Shown here piece by piece: positions 1 to 13,129 of a DNA stretch of 64,000 nt. The notes beneath the pieces were generated by a model. The model was not told the origin of the DNA. It was given only the letters and a program-made list of their open reading frames with translations, and did not search any database. Origin of the DNA: Paragonimus skrjabini miyazakii. Taxonomy: Eukaryota > Platyhelminthes > Trematoda > Plagiorchiida > Troglotrematidae. The translations under genes were made by a program, and so were the position numbers. The stretch lies in assembly GCA_014338405.1 (NCBI GenBank), contig JTDE01000032.1:442727-506726 (forward strand), given 5' to 3'. Position 1 is the stretch's first letter. Each line of letters starts with the position of its first letter.

Positions 1-224
1 TGAATGTCGCTAACCATGCAACGGCTCACATTTGACAGACAGCTTGTTTTCACATTCTTTTTTTTAAATATATATATCTCTGTTGCTTAATTTTGGTGTC
101 ACCGTTTGTCCTGTCTTTGAACAAAGATATGTATATTGTTCTTCAGAATAAACGATATAAAAAGGAAGTACAGATTACTGCTGGTGTTTGTCATGTAGAA
201 TCCCCTGTTAATGACAGAAGCCTT

Positions 225-440
225 AAGAACCGAACGTCGTGGTTCAGTATGAGCATCACTCAAAATCGATCACAGCTTTCGCATTCACGCGGGCATTTCA
301 GTCAGCCCCTTTCGGAATGAATCACTAGATTCGACTTTCATCCTATACAAAGCTCCTTAGTAGCGCATGAACATGACACGACCTGAGTTTAAACTCCGGC
401 CAAAGTTCTCACCGCCTACCAGAAATCAAACTACCATTCC
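225..440 (-). repeat. tRNA-derived SINE remnant
   Basis: Degenerate minus-strand copy of the SINE best seen at 37701-38000 and 46536-46822. The shared blocks are the tail (atcactcaaaatcgatcacag, here reading outward), the cccctttcggaa block and the B-box side (actccggccaaag). It is too decayed to call promoter boxes. Confidence 0.5.
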
Positions 441-613
441 TTAGCTTAACGATACTCTTAACTTAAACCTGACGAGGTAATCCTAACCGTGAAGCCGTCA
501 CTTGCAGTTAACGGAATAATTGCTTTACCTTTTCACATATATTTCTTTCTTAGGTACAAAAATCTTCATTACGCGTTAAAGCAATTCATTTTAGTGCATT
601 AAAATTTCCACAT

Positions 614-2200
614 TTAACTCTTGGACTTGACGGCGAGAATGTGATTGGCCCAACCAACCGGAAGGAACAACCAATCTTAATTAAGACACTTCACATTAGT
701 TACTTTGATGGAGAAAGTGGTACGGGTTATTCGAGGGATGTCAACGGTTTTCCGTAACCAGGACGGGGTTAACGGTCGAAGTGGAGCATATATTATCGTA
801 CCGTGTCCCTACTAATTCATCAACCTTTAAACTGTATTGGTTCCTTCGACAGGTAAAGAGTTGCGGGTGGTTAGGGTTGTCTGTGAATCACACGTACAAC
901 AGAAGTAAGGCTTGTGGTCTTCTTAGTCCTCGAGGTGTAATGTGAGAATGAACCAGTTTATGAGTTCATTTTCGCTAGTTCTCTTGATTAAAAGTGGGCG
1001 GACGCAAGCACACTTGCATCAGTCCTGAAACACGTAGATGCATTATCGAAGCATTCGGAAGGGTCGATGACTAGCATATGGTTGCTGTTTTCAAAAGAAT
1101 CCAATACAACACCGCTTGCAAGAGACTTCATGTGGACTGCATCAGTTAGGAAGCCCATCCCCTCAAACGACAGAGAAGCATGAGTCTAACGGAGTCAGAA
1201 ATCGATATGTTGTTGGAGTGGGTTAACCCAAAGATTATACTGCAATTTTTGAGATTGCGCATCAATGGTAAGGCTGAGAAAGAGTTGTCGACCACAACGA
1301 TCAGCTGATACTTGGCTGGTGCATAACTGTCAAGAGTCTGTGTCAATTATCCGTTGGCATGTACTCAAATGAGAATCTGGAATTACGGTGACTGCTTGTT
1401 TATCGATTGATGTTGTTTTGTGCAAACTCAAAGACTAGTTGCCAGAGTGATGAGACAAAATTCAACTTGTTCTGTGCAAAGTCATTGGGACGTTTACTAA
1501 GAAGACTGGGTGCATGCGTCTCTGTAGAAAATAGCCGATGCCGTATTCTTCAGTTAATTGGAGCTGTGACATCTTGCTCGATAGTAGGCCATACGAAGAG
1601 GAGAGGAGCATACAACAGCGGCGATAGTAAGGGCTGGCTGCGAACCCTGCTAAATTATAGGACGATCAGTACTCCTATGTCCGACATTGTGTTGATATGC
1701 GACAACGCACCGTGTCACGTTGGTCTGGAAAATGTTTTTGTGGAGGAGTTATATATTGGGGGACAACTGCTACACTAGAGCCCTAGCCACGAATGTTGCG
1801 GTCGATTGAAAATGTCCGCAGTATGGTGAAAGCAAGAGTTAAAAGGCAAAAACAGGTGCACCACTGGAAGATAGTAAACGGAAATCCTCACGGTGTGCAG
1901 AGTCAACAGGAATGGAGAGTGTGGGCCCGTGAAAGATTAGTCATTCCTGCAATGAGCGACGGCACTGGAGAACATTGTGCTAACTTTTTTGGTCATGCCG
2001 AAGCATGCTGTATACAGAAGATGAACGGTGAAACGTTGGGTTCACAACAGTAAACCTACATCTTCTTAGTGAACTAAAAATGTTTTATTCAGAGTAATCA
2101 CGAATTGAGTTTGTACTTCTTTTCTTTTTGAGAGTTAGCCCTGATTAAACTAATGCATGGCTTACGAGTGTAGCTAAGTTACGTGAGATTTTCCGTTTCT
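614..2200 (+). mobile_element. Decayed Tc1/mariner-IS630 type DNA transposon, copy 1
   Basis: Homologous along its length to the minus-strand copy at about 53470-55082. The shared parts are a 5' region starting ttaactcttgg/ttaaattcttgg, a subterminal foldback (GATTGG ... CCAATC), the helix-turn-helix coding part, the catalytic part and a 3' untranslated stretch. The right end is uncertain because similarity fades after about 2200. No clear inverted terminal repeat was found. Confidence 0.6.
1024..2053 (+). pseudogene. DDE transposase remnant (IS630/Tc1-mariner superfamily)
   Basis: Remains of a cut-and-paste transposase. The stretch 1024-1140 matches the N-terminal helix-turn-helix region of the second copy (54530-54755, minus). 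The frame 1407-1778 carries a catalytic-type segment: LICDNAPCH holds the second catalytic Asp in the form usual for this superfamily, followed by FVEELYIGGQLL. A stop and frame change follow. The frame 1793-2053 continues with SIENVRSMVKARV, which keeps the third acidic residue (Glu) of the LNPIENVW motif, though LNP is changed to LRS. The first catalytic Asp region is not recognisable. Several stops and frameshifts make it non-functional. Confidence 0.65.
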
Positions 2201-2779
2201 GGTTTAATGATTAAGAACTAACCGTATACTTGAGATAATCTGATGTTTCACGTTCGCGAGTAAAAATTGTAAATGAACTGTTAACATCTCGCGATATGCC
2301 GTTTTTTGTTATTAATTCACCACTCCTTCACTAAACCTGTAACCGAGTCGACAACGAGAACCGTTTGTGTATACATAAAGGTGCAACGAGTCGATTATCA
2401 AAGCCACCCCTTCTTTAATACCGAGTCTGAGCCGGCTAATCGGTGCACATTGACCCTAATTGGACATAGTGCACAATGCAATGTATGTCCTATGCTACTC
2501 GACTGTTGGAACTCACCCTATTCAGCAGTTTTTACAGGATAATAAGGAATAGACCTGTTGTGCATATGCCGAATATGGTCACCTCCCAGGGTCAATAAAA
2601 CAACTTCTGGAGTTGGCTTGAGGATATCTTATCCTAGATGTGCTCACTCAAGGAAGTACAATAAAATATAGAACGAACTGGCTCGACAGTTTTGTCGAAT
2701 CTGTCTTCTTTTGCAGACTACGAACAGACTAGCCCCCTACTGGTTGATTATTGTGGGGTTTAAATGCCAGCTCCAAGTG

Positions 2780-4570
2780 AGGTCAACTAAACATTAGACC
2801 GAGTCACCAAGACACTAATTAATGAGTGATATTGAATGATGACAAGTGTCCGTCTCAATCTAACCTTGGACTGAAGTTCAACATACCACTTAAAAGCACT
2901 AGCAGGTTGAATATGCAAGTTTACTTCGGATGTATTTATGATCAATGAAAGAATCTGTCGCCTACGTCTTCTGACGTGAGGGGCTGGTTCCATGCAAAAT
3001 TGTCAGATATCTAGAACCACATTTAACACCAATTATTCGTCAGCAATGTTATCTCAAACAGGAACAACATCAAGCCGTGAAAGAATCGAAATCAATGCGG
3101 CAGTTGATGCCTATAAAGTCGGATGAGGGCTCTGATCTTATTATTGTGAGCAAGGGTGATTATATAATGAAAATGGATAGCACTTTGAAAGAACAGAGAA
3201 AGTTCAAGAGGGACAAGACCATTCAAGATTACATACTGCTGGAAAAGTCAATAACGGTGCAACTCCAGATAACGTTATTGCAGGGCGATATCTCTGAAAA
3301 TCAGTTTAGGCGCATGATGTTAATTGGCCTGGAAAACCCAAGAATGAGGGGTGCGCCAAAAATACGCAAGAATGGAGTACGTCTGAACACGTCTGCTGAT
3401 GAACACTTCAGCTTATCATAAAATTGCTCGATGGCCACTTGACAATCTAAATCGCAAAATGTAGTCCTCTCATTGTCCGGAAGATTTCTTTGAACTATCA
3501 CAGAAATTAGAATGCGTGTCAGGGATTTATCAAGCTATGTATGAGACTAACGTTGATTCCCTTGTTTCACTAATGTTCTTCTTCCCGAGGCCGTTGAATT
3601 GTTATCCGATTTCGTTTCTAGCCAGAACTACGATATAGATATTCCCTTTTAATATCGTAACGGTCTAATCTTACTGAGTAAACAAAACAGCAGCTTTAAT
3701 TTTGAAGAACTTTCTTATAGACAGACAGACGGAGTGGCTATTGATAGCTCTTAAGGCCCAATATTAGCCGACAGCTTTCTGGAAATGATCGAACGGTAAG
3801 TCCCAGGTAACATTGCCGAAGCCCTTTTGTGCTAACGGTATGTTGATGATATCTGCATTTTTACGGGTATTGATAATTTCGATTTGTTTCTATTCCTCCT
3901 AACTGTATTCCCCCCTAGGTCAGTCTTTGTCTCATGAAACAGTCAAACGGCAATTTGACTTTCTTGGATGTGGAACATTACAGCGATCGACCCATCACAA
4001 AGTAATATGGGGCGGGCGATATCTTCAGTTCTCCAGCTCTGCCCCGAGAATATACAGGCGTGGTTTATTCAAGACCTTACTTCAGGAGGCCAGACGTATT
4101 TTCACCCTTAATGAGCTTTATGCGGAGCAAGAAAGGTTGAGGAAAACGCTGCCTGCAAACGGAAATATGGAAAAGTTCATAAAACTCACAGCATGGCAAA
4201 CTATTGCAACAAGCTGGTACAAATAGATTAAGAGTAAGTTAAAATCTTATTTCTGCAATTTAGAGGAGAACAGCTGACAAACTACTTTAGGCACAATATA
4301 AAATCGCTTCTATTCCACACATACGCGACTACCCAATTACGCTTGGTTCATAGCACCAAAGGACCAGTTCTGCACAGTCGCGAATGTAGTTTGTCTAACA
4401 GATTGTCTAGTAAGTTTGTCTTTTATACTGTCCACCAGTTCACCTGCAGTTGCAGTTTACGTAGAAAGAACAGACAGACCACTTTCTCAGAGACTGGTGG
4501 AGCACGCCCCAAAGTAGTTAAATTAGGTGGTGAAACGACAGTCTTAAACCATTTAACCAGGTGCTGAAAA
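2780..4570 (+). pseudogene. Penelope-like element (family 2), RT plus GIY-YIG, decayed copy
   Basis: A degenerate Penelope-like retroelement, same family as the minus-strand copy at 42.8-44.7 kb. In order: an N-terminal block around 2860-2950 (NLGLKFNIP, then VYFGCIYDQ, matching VYFENIYDQLG in the other copy); the RT fingers at 3077-3418 (IVSKGDYIMKM, resembling the PLE ADKG..VV block); RT motif B near 3715-3790 (RQTDGVAI, then PILADSFLEMIE); RT motif C near 3835 (RYVDDICIF, both catalytic Asp kept); the thumb at 3927-4226 (GGRYLQFSSSAP); and a GIY-YIG-like domain at 4343-4567 (FTCSCS, VLNHLTRC). Stops and frameshifts separate these blocks, so the copy cannot be active. Confidence 0.7.
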
Positions 4571-4924
4571 TACCGTGCCATCGATTGCAAGATACTCTAG
4601 GATAACGAGCCAACAGGTTGACCCACTTAACTCATAAAAAATACTGTTACGTAATCACAACCCGAAGCTACTGGTCTTCATCAAAGCCGTCTTGATCAGA
4701 ACTAAACAACCGGCTTTATGTGCACAAAAATGTTTATAACGACCCATCGGGTTGCCGTGATGTTGATGACACAATACGTGATGTGATTATATGCGTGTCC
4801 ATATCTTGTTTATACTCTTCTGCCAAACATAACTTGTATGTTGTACATTTTTGATTGATGAAGGTAAACGAAGTTTTAACACATGGCAACATATATCTCC
4901 TTTTTGCACTGATGAAGTAATAAT
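4571..4924. other. No gene seen
   Basis: Sequence 3' of the PLE body. No coding frame with splice support was found. It may hold the decayed PLE terminal repeat, but no match to the other PLE ends is clear. Confidence 0.3.
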
Positions 4925-5070
4925 TCATTCATGTCTAACATGAGGCCAATGTTTTAGCGGTCAGCACAATTGCCACAAGACTGAGTGGGTAGTGGTTACA
5001 TTCTGGCCAGGACAATGATATGCACTGCCAACAAACGCTAACCAGAGTGAGAATGGAATCTGATAGTTAA
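4925..5070 (+). repeat. tRNA-derived SINE, old copy
   Basis: Aligns in order with the SINE copy at 37701-38000: tctaacatgaggccaatg matches cctaatgtgaggtcaatg, and caatgatatgcactgccaac matches cgatgatatgcactactgac. The promoter boxes are mutated, so this is an old copy. Confidence 0.5.
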
Positions 5071-8000
5071 TTTTGAATGAAGCTAGCTGTAAATGACTTT
5101 GTATTGTTCAAGCTGAGATCACGTGTGTGCATTCTTTATACTGCACTAATCACAATCGCCTATTACTTATCAGTGAGCCCAGTGACGCCGAGTAAAATTG
5201 TACCTCAATATGACATTTGTCTTATCCACTTGCAACAAAAAACATTTCTGGATATGCAATGATTAATGACTCCTTTTCATAGTGACCTTTAGACTATATC
5301 GCAGACGACATCGGCAAATGATTCACGTGATCGAATAGTATTTGGACAGCACCCACCTGGCAAATACGGTGCCCTGTTCATCAGTCTACACTGCATAGGC
5401 TACAGCAATGACGTAGGCAGCTGGTCACATTATTGTGACACTACTACTGTTATGAATATAGAGGCAAAATCGACAAGACTGGCCTGTTAGTAGCACTTCA
5501 GATGACGGCTGACGAATTGTGAAAGGCATGATAAATTTATGCTGATCGTTTATCTATGTGATTTATTGTATTCCTGGTGAATATCGGCCCCCAGTAGATT
5601 ATTTGAACCACTTGCAGCCACAAATTTGAATACACCAGACAACAGATTGACACGACACGATTTATGCTGAGGCAGACTCCACTGTATCTCTATTGGCGTT
5701 TACCGCAAATGAGTTAAATGTACAAAATTCTAAACCACAAAATTATCACTAAAGCTGAAGTTTAAAACCAGTTCAGTTACTACCAAAGCAGTGTCAACTT
5801 CACAAACAGTTCTTTTTAGAAGCACACAATCTGGTAACTAAATCTGCACTCTGGATCACTAAAGGTCGTTTTGAACTCTCAGGATTCACTGCCTATTTGC
5901 AGGATTTGAACCTTGTTCAGGGTTCACTCATTGCGCACGAACTAAATGGGGAAATGTCGAATTTCCGGAGATAAGGACCGCATTGCTTTGTCAACGATTA
6001 GTTGTTATCAACAAATGTTGCGATAAAATGATATGCAGAAGGCAGAGTAGAATAATGGCTTTCACAAACCAGACATAGTATTACCGAGTACACTGCCAAA
6101 TATGAAATCGTTTACAGTGTTACATCATCCTCAAGGTGGACAATCATCCAATGACATCAAAAACAGGACACAGTTAAACGTACTTCTGCCAATTAACGCA
6201 TAAGAGTATAAACATTTTCGTTTTGGTGAAAAATGACAAAATATTTGCGCAGACTATGGCATCGTAATTAAATGCGAAGGAACGGAACAAACACAATGCT
6301 TTGCCTCTAGAAGAATGAGCAGTGTTGCGTTCAGTGTTGGGTTTAAGGTTATGACGTTGTACTGTAATATCACAGATTGTGCGTAACATTCTGGTTTTAG
6401 CAGTTCAATGGTATAACTTTGCTGCGGATAAATTTCTTCCTCGTCTTGTCATTGGAACAAATGCTTAGCAAACAGAACGCAATACTAGTTTGTACTGTGA
6501 CGGAGGCTGGAAGGCAGAGAAAGCCCAAACTGGTCGGTATGAGAATTATTTCTATTGAAGTTAGTTGGATGATCAAGTTATTAAAAAATATCTAACGAAT
6601 GAAAGGAAGCATGCACTCTTTCAGTTTTGCATCACAATCACACTCTGTCACATTTTGAGGAAAAAGATATTATTCTAGTTTACAAAGGAAATAATCATGG
6701 AGTCAATATAGTTGACATCACAGTATAAATATGTAACACTCAATACGACTCTAGATGATAAACATTTGGAAACATTTACTGTTTATGGATGTTTTAAATG
6801 TATGCGATAGCCATTAGACGACATGCATGTAGACGACCAACAATTCATCGTCGATTAGCATTTTCAACTATTCCTTCATTCGAATAGCAAACTGAAATCA
6901 ATAATAGTTGTAGTACCAAAAAATAAATGGATATGTGATTACCGTAGAACTGCATATGTTGAATAAAACGTTGGGGGTCATGTCCACGGATGTGGTCATT
7001 CTAGTTCGTGGCATACCTGTTGAGAACTTGTTTACACTTGTGAACGACTGAGGTGAAGATTGCTGCGAGAAGGTTTAACGCACAGTTTGCTCTTCTTTGA
7101 ACAGATGATGGTTGAAGATTTTCCCTCTCTGCCTTTATACAATAAAGTTAGATTTATAGACAAAAGCTTCAGGACGTAATCTCTCACCTACAATGCCAAA
7201 GAGTCAACTAATCGGCAGTTTTCTGTGTTTCGGTCATGTTTACACGCTGTTGAGTATGCGCTTCAATAACGGACGTAACACCACTGATGAAAAAAATCGT
7301 CGTTTTGACACAGAAGCCATAAATTTCTACCGCGGTTTGATTACGGATTGCAAGTTTTTGGTAGTTCTGTTGTGATGTTTAAAAGGAAACCAAACTTTGG
7401 GTAGATATCAAGTTTTATTTGAACGATTGAGGTCACTTTCTTTCAATAATTGCCCACTTTGGGACTGTCCGTCATTTTGTCGCAAATGTGCACCTGAAGT
7501 GAGGTGCCATGATACACTGTTAGTTAATAAGAAACTCAACTGATGTTTTATTGTGGTTTTCTTACTTTAACAAAAACGGTGTAGTTAATGTACTACTCAT
7601 AACTTAAATCTTACATGCCAAGAGAACCCAAAGGAATCAGCAGTTTCTAGAATGATCGTGACTTGAAAATGAGATTCAGTTTAGAGACAGTTTTGAAGCA
7701 AGAATAAGGTTTGTGTTGAGCGCAAATAAACGTCAGTGTATCCTAAAACTTTAGAATGATTTTGATAAATCTAAAAACTGAACGTAGATCAATCACGCAA
7801 ACATGAAAAATCACAGTTTTGTTTGCCCATGTTATTTGAACATCAAATGCCTACTGATGCAACTAACTGTTCTGTTGTTCACATAATTGAGTTGAGAAGG
7901 AATCCCCTGATATCAATTGTCAATTTCAGCTTAGTAATCATAGTTTTAATCAAAATAATGTCGGATAAACTTCGGGGAATAAGGCGTTAAGGCGCCTTAG

Positions 8001-8582
8001 AATTTAAAATTCTAAATTGATCTCTTTATATATAGACAAAAGAGGCTAAAGTATTTTCCAAGCTTCCGTTGTAATAGTTTAGCAAATATTGTAACTTTGC
8101 ATAAAAAATAACTCGTAATTTATCATACTTATCCAAAAGGCGAACTCTTGAACGCTTGCCTAATATAAGCGTTCACTGGAACGTTTTTCAGTGTATAAAT
8201 GAAAAAGACAGCTGCAGCTGTTGAAATAAAACTGCTTTCCTATATCTGACTAATTTATAAGCCTTTGCGACAACAGAAATAACGGAGTTTTATTTGGTTG
8301 AATTTTTTAAGAATTGAGCAGACCTTACGTTGAATCTGATAGAATGTGTGTACCATGCAGTCAACTAGACTCGTCTCACCACGTACCTAAGCTTATCAGG
8401 TACCATGTAATCAGTCACCGTTCCTCATGTAAGCTTACTTGGGTCGATGGTTTTTGGCAGCAGCTGTTCTTTGAGCTTGGCACTTAAGCAGTAAACATTT
8501 CTCTAACAAACCAGAAGATATTACCGCATATGCGCAGGTTTGAGCTCAAACACCTATGCATTAATGACGTACTCCTTTTCAG
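5071..8582. other. Gene-poor stretch
   Basis: AT-rich, with no convincing gene. Two short minus-strand intervals have acceptor and donor motifs with an open frame: 7017-7047 (31 nt) and 7615-7646 (32 nt). They are noted as possible very small exons only. Near 7985-8020 two perfect palindromes lie next to each other (AAGGCGCCTT and AGAATTTAAAATTCT). Confidence 0.3.
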
Positions 8583-8853
8583 TGATGAAGCAATAGCAAC
8601 GTGTAAGTCATCCTCGATGAATAAATGAATATCTACCGTTACGTGTGTACAGTGGAAGAATGATTGTTGTTTTTCTTCTTATTAGTGCCGACATGCTTAA
8701 AGAAACTATTATTAAAAACAAGAAAGCCTTGTCAACACCGGCATTTCAGTGCCTGAGGCAGCTGTACGATTTGACAATCTGCATATTTTGGAATTTGATG
8801 ATGATCTACCCTTCACCCTTTGTTTGATAATTATGGAGATCGGAGTGTCCTAA
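8583..8853 (+). CDS. 3' end of an unrecognised gene: 20-nt exon plus terminal exon
   Basis: Two intervals look like exons. The first, 8583-8602 (20 nt), follows the acceptor actccttttcag and is followed by the donor GTAAGT; only one of its frames is open (DEAIAT). The second starts at 8750 after catttcag and runs to TAA at 8851-8853, coding 33 residues including VRFDNLHILEFDDDLPF, an acidic stretch that looks coded. The small exon leaves one base and the terminal exon needs one base, so the phases agree. No family is recognised. The acceptor of the second exon has a weak pyrimidine tract. A stronger acceptor at 8684 (tttttcttcttattag) leads only to frames that stop without matching. Upstream exons were not found. 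Confidence 0.35.
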
Positions 8854-10898
8854 TACCCTTAGAGGAAGAAAGTGTTATTTTCCTACAGTTATTGTCAAAG
8901 AATGTGGCAAAGTTCTCTCGAAAATCTTTGTTAAAATCCATTTTATCTTTTATCAGCAATATATGGCTTTTATCAGATTTCCTTTCTTTAATGGGGATCT
9001 CTGTCGACCGTCCGGATTCCAGATTTCTTTTATATGTAACAATTGTATAGTTCCTTACCATCAGTTAGCAATTAGAATTTTGAAACATAAAAAGTTGTTT
9101 TCAATCCCAGATATTTTGTTTCTATCAAAGAAGTAGCGAGCGTATGCTAACATGATATATTCGTTCAGTTAAGTGTTCTAGTTATGCGTTGTGGATTTCA
9201 TAATCTTATGTCAGTTTTGTAGTAACATTTTATTATAAAAGTCAACAATGTTATAACGCCATTTTTATCTACTGTTTATAGCAGTTAATGTGTGCATTGT
9301 TCTCCTTGCGAAATGGATCGGTTTTAATTCGGTCTCATTTAAGTTGGTCAACTTATTTTGTAATCTGTTAATCGTAAGCTATTGTTTTTGTTTACAAACT
9401 TTCGTCGTCCAAACAAACAACTGTCAACATTTTCTTTCAACTTAGTTTCAACTTTCATCATGATTTACAATTCGCAACCTAACTCCTATTGATTTCTGGT
9501 GGTGGCACAATGGATTAATATCCAGTTGATCTCTGTCTTTTACCGAAACAAATGTCTGCTTTTTGTTACAGCCGAACAGTTGGACATTTGTTTTCATAAC
9601 ACCAAAAATGCAAATAACCCTACGCTCCGGATGTGATTCGCAGTAATCGGTAGAAATGTCGATTGCTATCTTACGTTGTTCTAGAATGGTCTTCTTGCGT
9701 CAATCCGCCCAGGGATTTCTTTGATACGCTGATCACTCCGCGAAACGTTGTTGACGTTTAAATAATTGCAAAACAAACAACGATGGTTAAAAGTGAACAT
9801 ACTAGAAATACACTGCCTAAGCGTGCAATTGGATTTTCATTCTACTAGACAAATTCCGAACCGTTTGCACTAACAGGCTGAGATCAAATAAGCTCCTTAT
9901 TTTACCTCATTGGCCATAAGATCATTCACCTCCAGCCTACATTTCTATGTATGAGTTCTGTTGCACTGGTTCCGTTGATCAAAGTTTTATTTCCAACTAC
10001 AAATGTCTTCGGTCTACTAAACCCAAAAGGACAATGAGAGAAATTATATTGCAGTAAAATAAAGCCTAATCACTGGGTACGACAGAAGGACACTTCGTAT
10101 TTGTGAGTTTAAGAAACTACTTTTCTTCCTAGTGTCGATAGATCGATATAGCTACATGCAGCAGGACGATGACGTACACTAAATTAAACTGTTTAATTTG
10201 TATATTACTCTTTTTCACGTTTATGTGCTTTGTATCGCTTAATGGAAGGGTTAAAGTTAATTTTATGAAGGCAGAATGGATCAGAATTTAACCAACCTGA
10301 TAAATACTAAATATAGGTTATCTGTATCGATTAACTTATATCTATATACAATTCTCTTGGAAATTCATTAGGAGAAATAACTGTCTGAAAGTTTGCGGTG
10401 AGGATGCTGTAAGGAAATATGCGATTAGGACAAAATCGATGAAAGTTCTACCGTAGAAATGAAAACATTGAAGCACCAATAAAAAATTATACATTTTGAA
10501 AAATTCTGAATTTATGCAGTAAACTAGGTAGATTCGTATTAGTTTTTGGCGAACGTAGATACGTTAAAACTGGCTTTACGGAAGGTCCACAAGTTGAAAG
10601 TTTCTAATGAACATGTTTCCTGTACGTTGTCATCAGACTAGATGTAGCATTATGTGGGTAACTGATGCGCAATAAATAATTCTTAGGTAACATTTAGGAT
10701 GCCATCTAAACAGTAGATTCTGATCTCACGCTGAAGGTCCCACTGACTTATTGAAGATGACTGTAACGAGCAAATGTTTTTGATAGTAGGGTAAAATTAG
10801 TCAGTGCTGTTTGGTTTCGAGTTCCACACACACGGCTAGGTCATCGAGTTTCCGGTTAAAATCCGGCTTTAAATGTACAACAATGATAGGAAATTTGG
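8854..10898. other. No gene seen
   Basis: AT-rich DNA. The overlapping open frames on both strands at 8820-9061 show no splice support or recognisable motif. Confidence 0.3.
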
Positions 10899-11177
10899 TC
10901 ATGGCAACGGTTGATCTCGTACCAACTTCTCATGAGAACATAAGGCCGGACTGTTTATTCGGATGTTGATGGACTTCTCGGTGACTGGCAATAGTTGTCT
11001 GACCAGACGTGGATTATTTACCGGCTCATTGTACACCACAATTAGGAATAGCTTAGTGCCAACGCGATAATCCGTGCCAGTAAGGTGCGTTACTGGTGAG
11101 CTGTTAGAGGGGTTTGATCGGACATATACTGAATCAGTCAGTATTATATTTGTCAATCCTTTTAGACAAACAGCCAC
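10899..11177 (-). pseudogene. Penelope-like element, C-terminal tail fragment
   Basis: The predicted peptide contains VNNPRLVRQLLPVTEKSINI followed by ALCSHEKLVRDQ. This matches, block for block, the tail of the PLE fragment at 45656-46024 (INHPKLVRQRRLATAESIAI, then ILCSHKQFVQ). This tail lies after the GIY-YIG domain in the family-2 elements here. No RT or endonuclease part is attached, so it is a truncated insertion. Confidence 0.55.
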
Positions 11178-13012
11178 TCATCCAACCCATAAATTGCACC
11201 ATGAAGCAACAAGAAACGGAATGTACAACTACAGACAAATCAAGGACGGATAACGTGACTTCGCGCTCAAAGCAAACTAGTCAAATAACACTATCATGCT
11301 TAATGCAAAACAAGTTACTTACGTTCAGCTAGCGCATACAACAGGCAAGCAAACGAAATGTAGGTATTCGATTGTTTATGTTCTGCAGTTACATAACTCG
11401 GATAGAATTAAACATTTATCTACAGGAAACATGTCATAAACACTTTCGAAAAGCTGCAATATTCCTGCAGCATCAATGGATGAGTGACTGATGATCACAT
11501 GCAACATGGTGAGTAGTATGCACCAAAATACATTGCAACAAGATTGTCAGGATTTTTCATATTGATTATAACTGATCCTGCCACCATCAGGCGCATTCGA
11601 AATTATTGTGCTTCTCTCCGAACGCCAATTTATAATAACCGTCTTAAACATTTTGCTTTTGTGAGTTGAAGAAGGAGCTACACGTTAATAAATATAAAAC
11701 ACCATCCTTTTTTTACCATACGTCAGTTTTTGAAGCCGGTGGGTTACTTGTTAGGAAGAACATTCATATGTAGCAAGGTCTCACAAACTGTGAATGTGCA
11801 CGTCATCGAAGTAATTCTGATGACAGAAATGTTTGAAACTCTTATCATTCCGGTTGGAATTATAGACAGGTTCAGAAGACCTTGCGGGACGAATGGTTAT
11901 TTTTATTGTCCGGGTGCACTGTGACCATACTGCACTGAGAAAACTGAGAGAACTTAATACGCAGGGTGATGATGATGGTGTAAAAACATTGGAAATGTCA
12001 CTGTCAGTTAGGAAACAATAGCGATTTTCAAAGTTGTAGTAAAATCGTCTTTTTCAGGACATCATCTTTTGTTGCCAGATGTGGAACTACATAATTACGT
12101 ATACCACATAAAAAATAGTTCGATGTTAAAAATATGCCACTGAAGATCGACAACTTGAGCAAGTAACACGACGCTGATAAAGTAACTTACCTTCTCATTT
12201 TCAGTTGTAGTCTGTCTTTGTTGTTGGAAGTTTTTATCAGGCGATTAGTTTTCATTACTTGCTCACAATCACCACACTCCCAAAGCGTTCAATATGACTT
12301 CTCAAACAATGTCAGTTCACTTTTGACTTCTGGCCATCAATTTTTCTCCGCTTCATTAATCTGTCTAGCCAGAAGATAACTTGGGCTGGACATTTACAGA
12401 CGGGGACATGTCTTGCCAGATACACGCGAATAACCTACTTTTAATATTAAACGGTTTCGGACTTGTCAAAATGAAGAAGTCAAAGAGTTTATAATAGAAG
12501 CCAGAGAAAACGAATTAACCATGGGACGACAGACTACACCTAGGTTGGGCTAAGATGTAGCGGAATCTACTCACAGTTGGATTCTGTTAGTTATCAATAT
12601 AGACCATGGAACGTATATAACGAAGGTGAAAGTTTATAGTGGATTTGTTCCAGGTTATTCGTTGTGGCCCTGAAAATTGACTGCTTTGTCGGCAAAAACT
12701 TACAGCAAATTCCTTAAAGAGTTGTAAACACAATTTGTCAAGCAGAAGCAGGTCCATATGGTACAGATGAAGCACGTTAGGTATATCAGCCAATGAGACT
12801 TCCACTGTTCGCTTGAGTCTACGTTGTGCCTCCTGTATGTTCCATTGTACTCAAGATTACTCTTTCAAGCCTTAGCCACATTAGAGAGCTGGTATGCGTG
12901 CCGCCCACTCCTCTTCATCTAGCTGACCATTTTATTGATCTTCTGCTTTAGCGAAACCATATTTTCTTGCAATCATTCTCTCACTTTTTCTATAAGGCAG
13001 TCCATAAGGTAG
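11178..13012. other. No firm gene; weak exon-like intervals
   Basis: Mostly featureless. On the minus strand, about 11328-11385 has an open frame between an acceptor (gtaactgcag) and a donor (GTAAGT). Another open frame ends at a donor (AGAAG then GTAAGTTAC) near 12190. Both are too weak to call. Confidence 0.25.
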
Positions 13013-13129
13013 GCAAATAAAACATATGTGAAGCGCATAGTTCCCCGAGGCTCAGTAAGTTCATCTTTGACTACGACTTACGGTACGTATCAACCACTCG
13101 CCGATTTTTTGTCTGCATACATGAGGCCG
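13013..13129 (+). CDS. Candidate exon of unknown gene
   Basis: A 117-nt open frame (39 codons, phase 0 to 0) follows a pyrimidine-rich stretch (ctctcactttttctataag ... ggtag) and ends at GTGAGT. The C-terminal part reads GTYQPLADFLSAYMRP. It could belong to the + strand gene at 14206-16120, but its phase does not fit the preferred frame of exon 14206-14354, so a further exon would be needed between them. Confidence 0.25.

Noticed and set aside
8820..9061. Overlapping open frames on both strands
   Set aside because: No splice sites and no motif; low-complexity codon content suggests chance.
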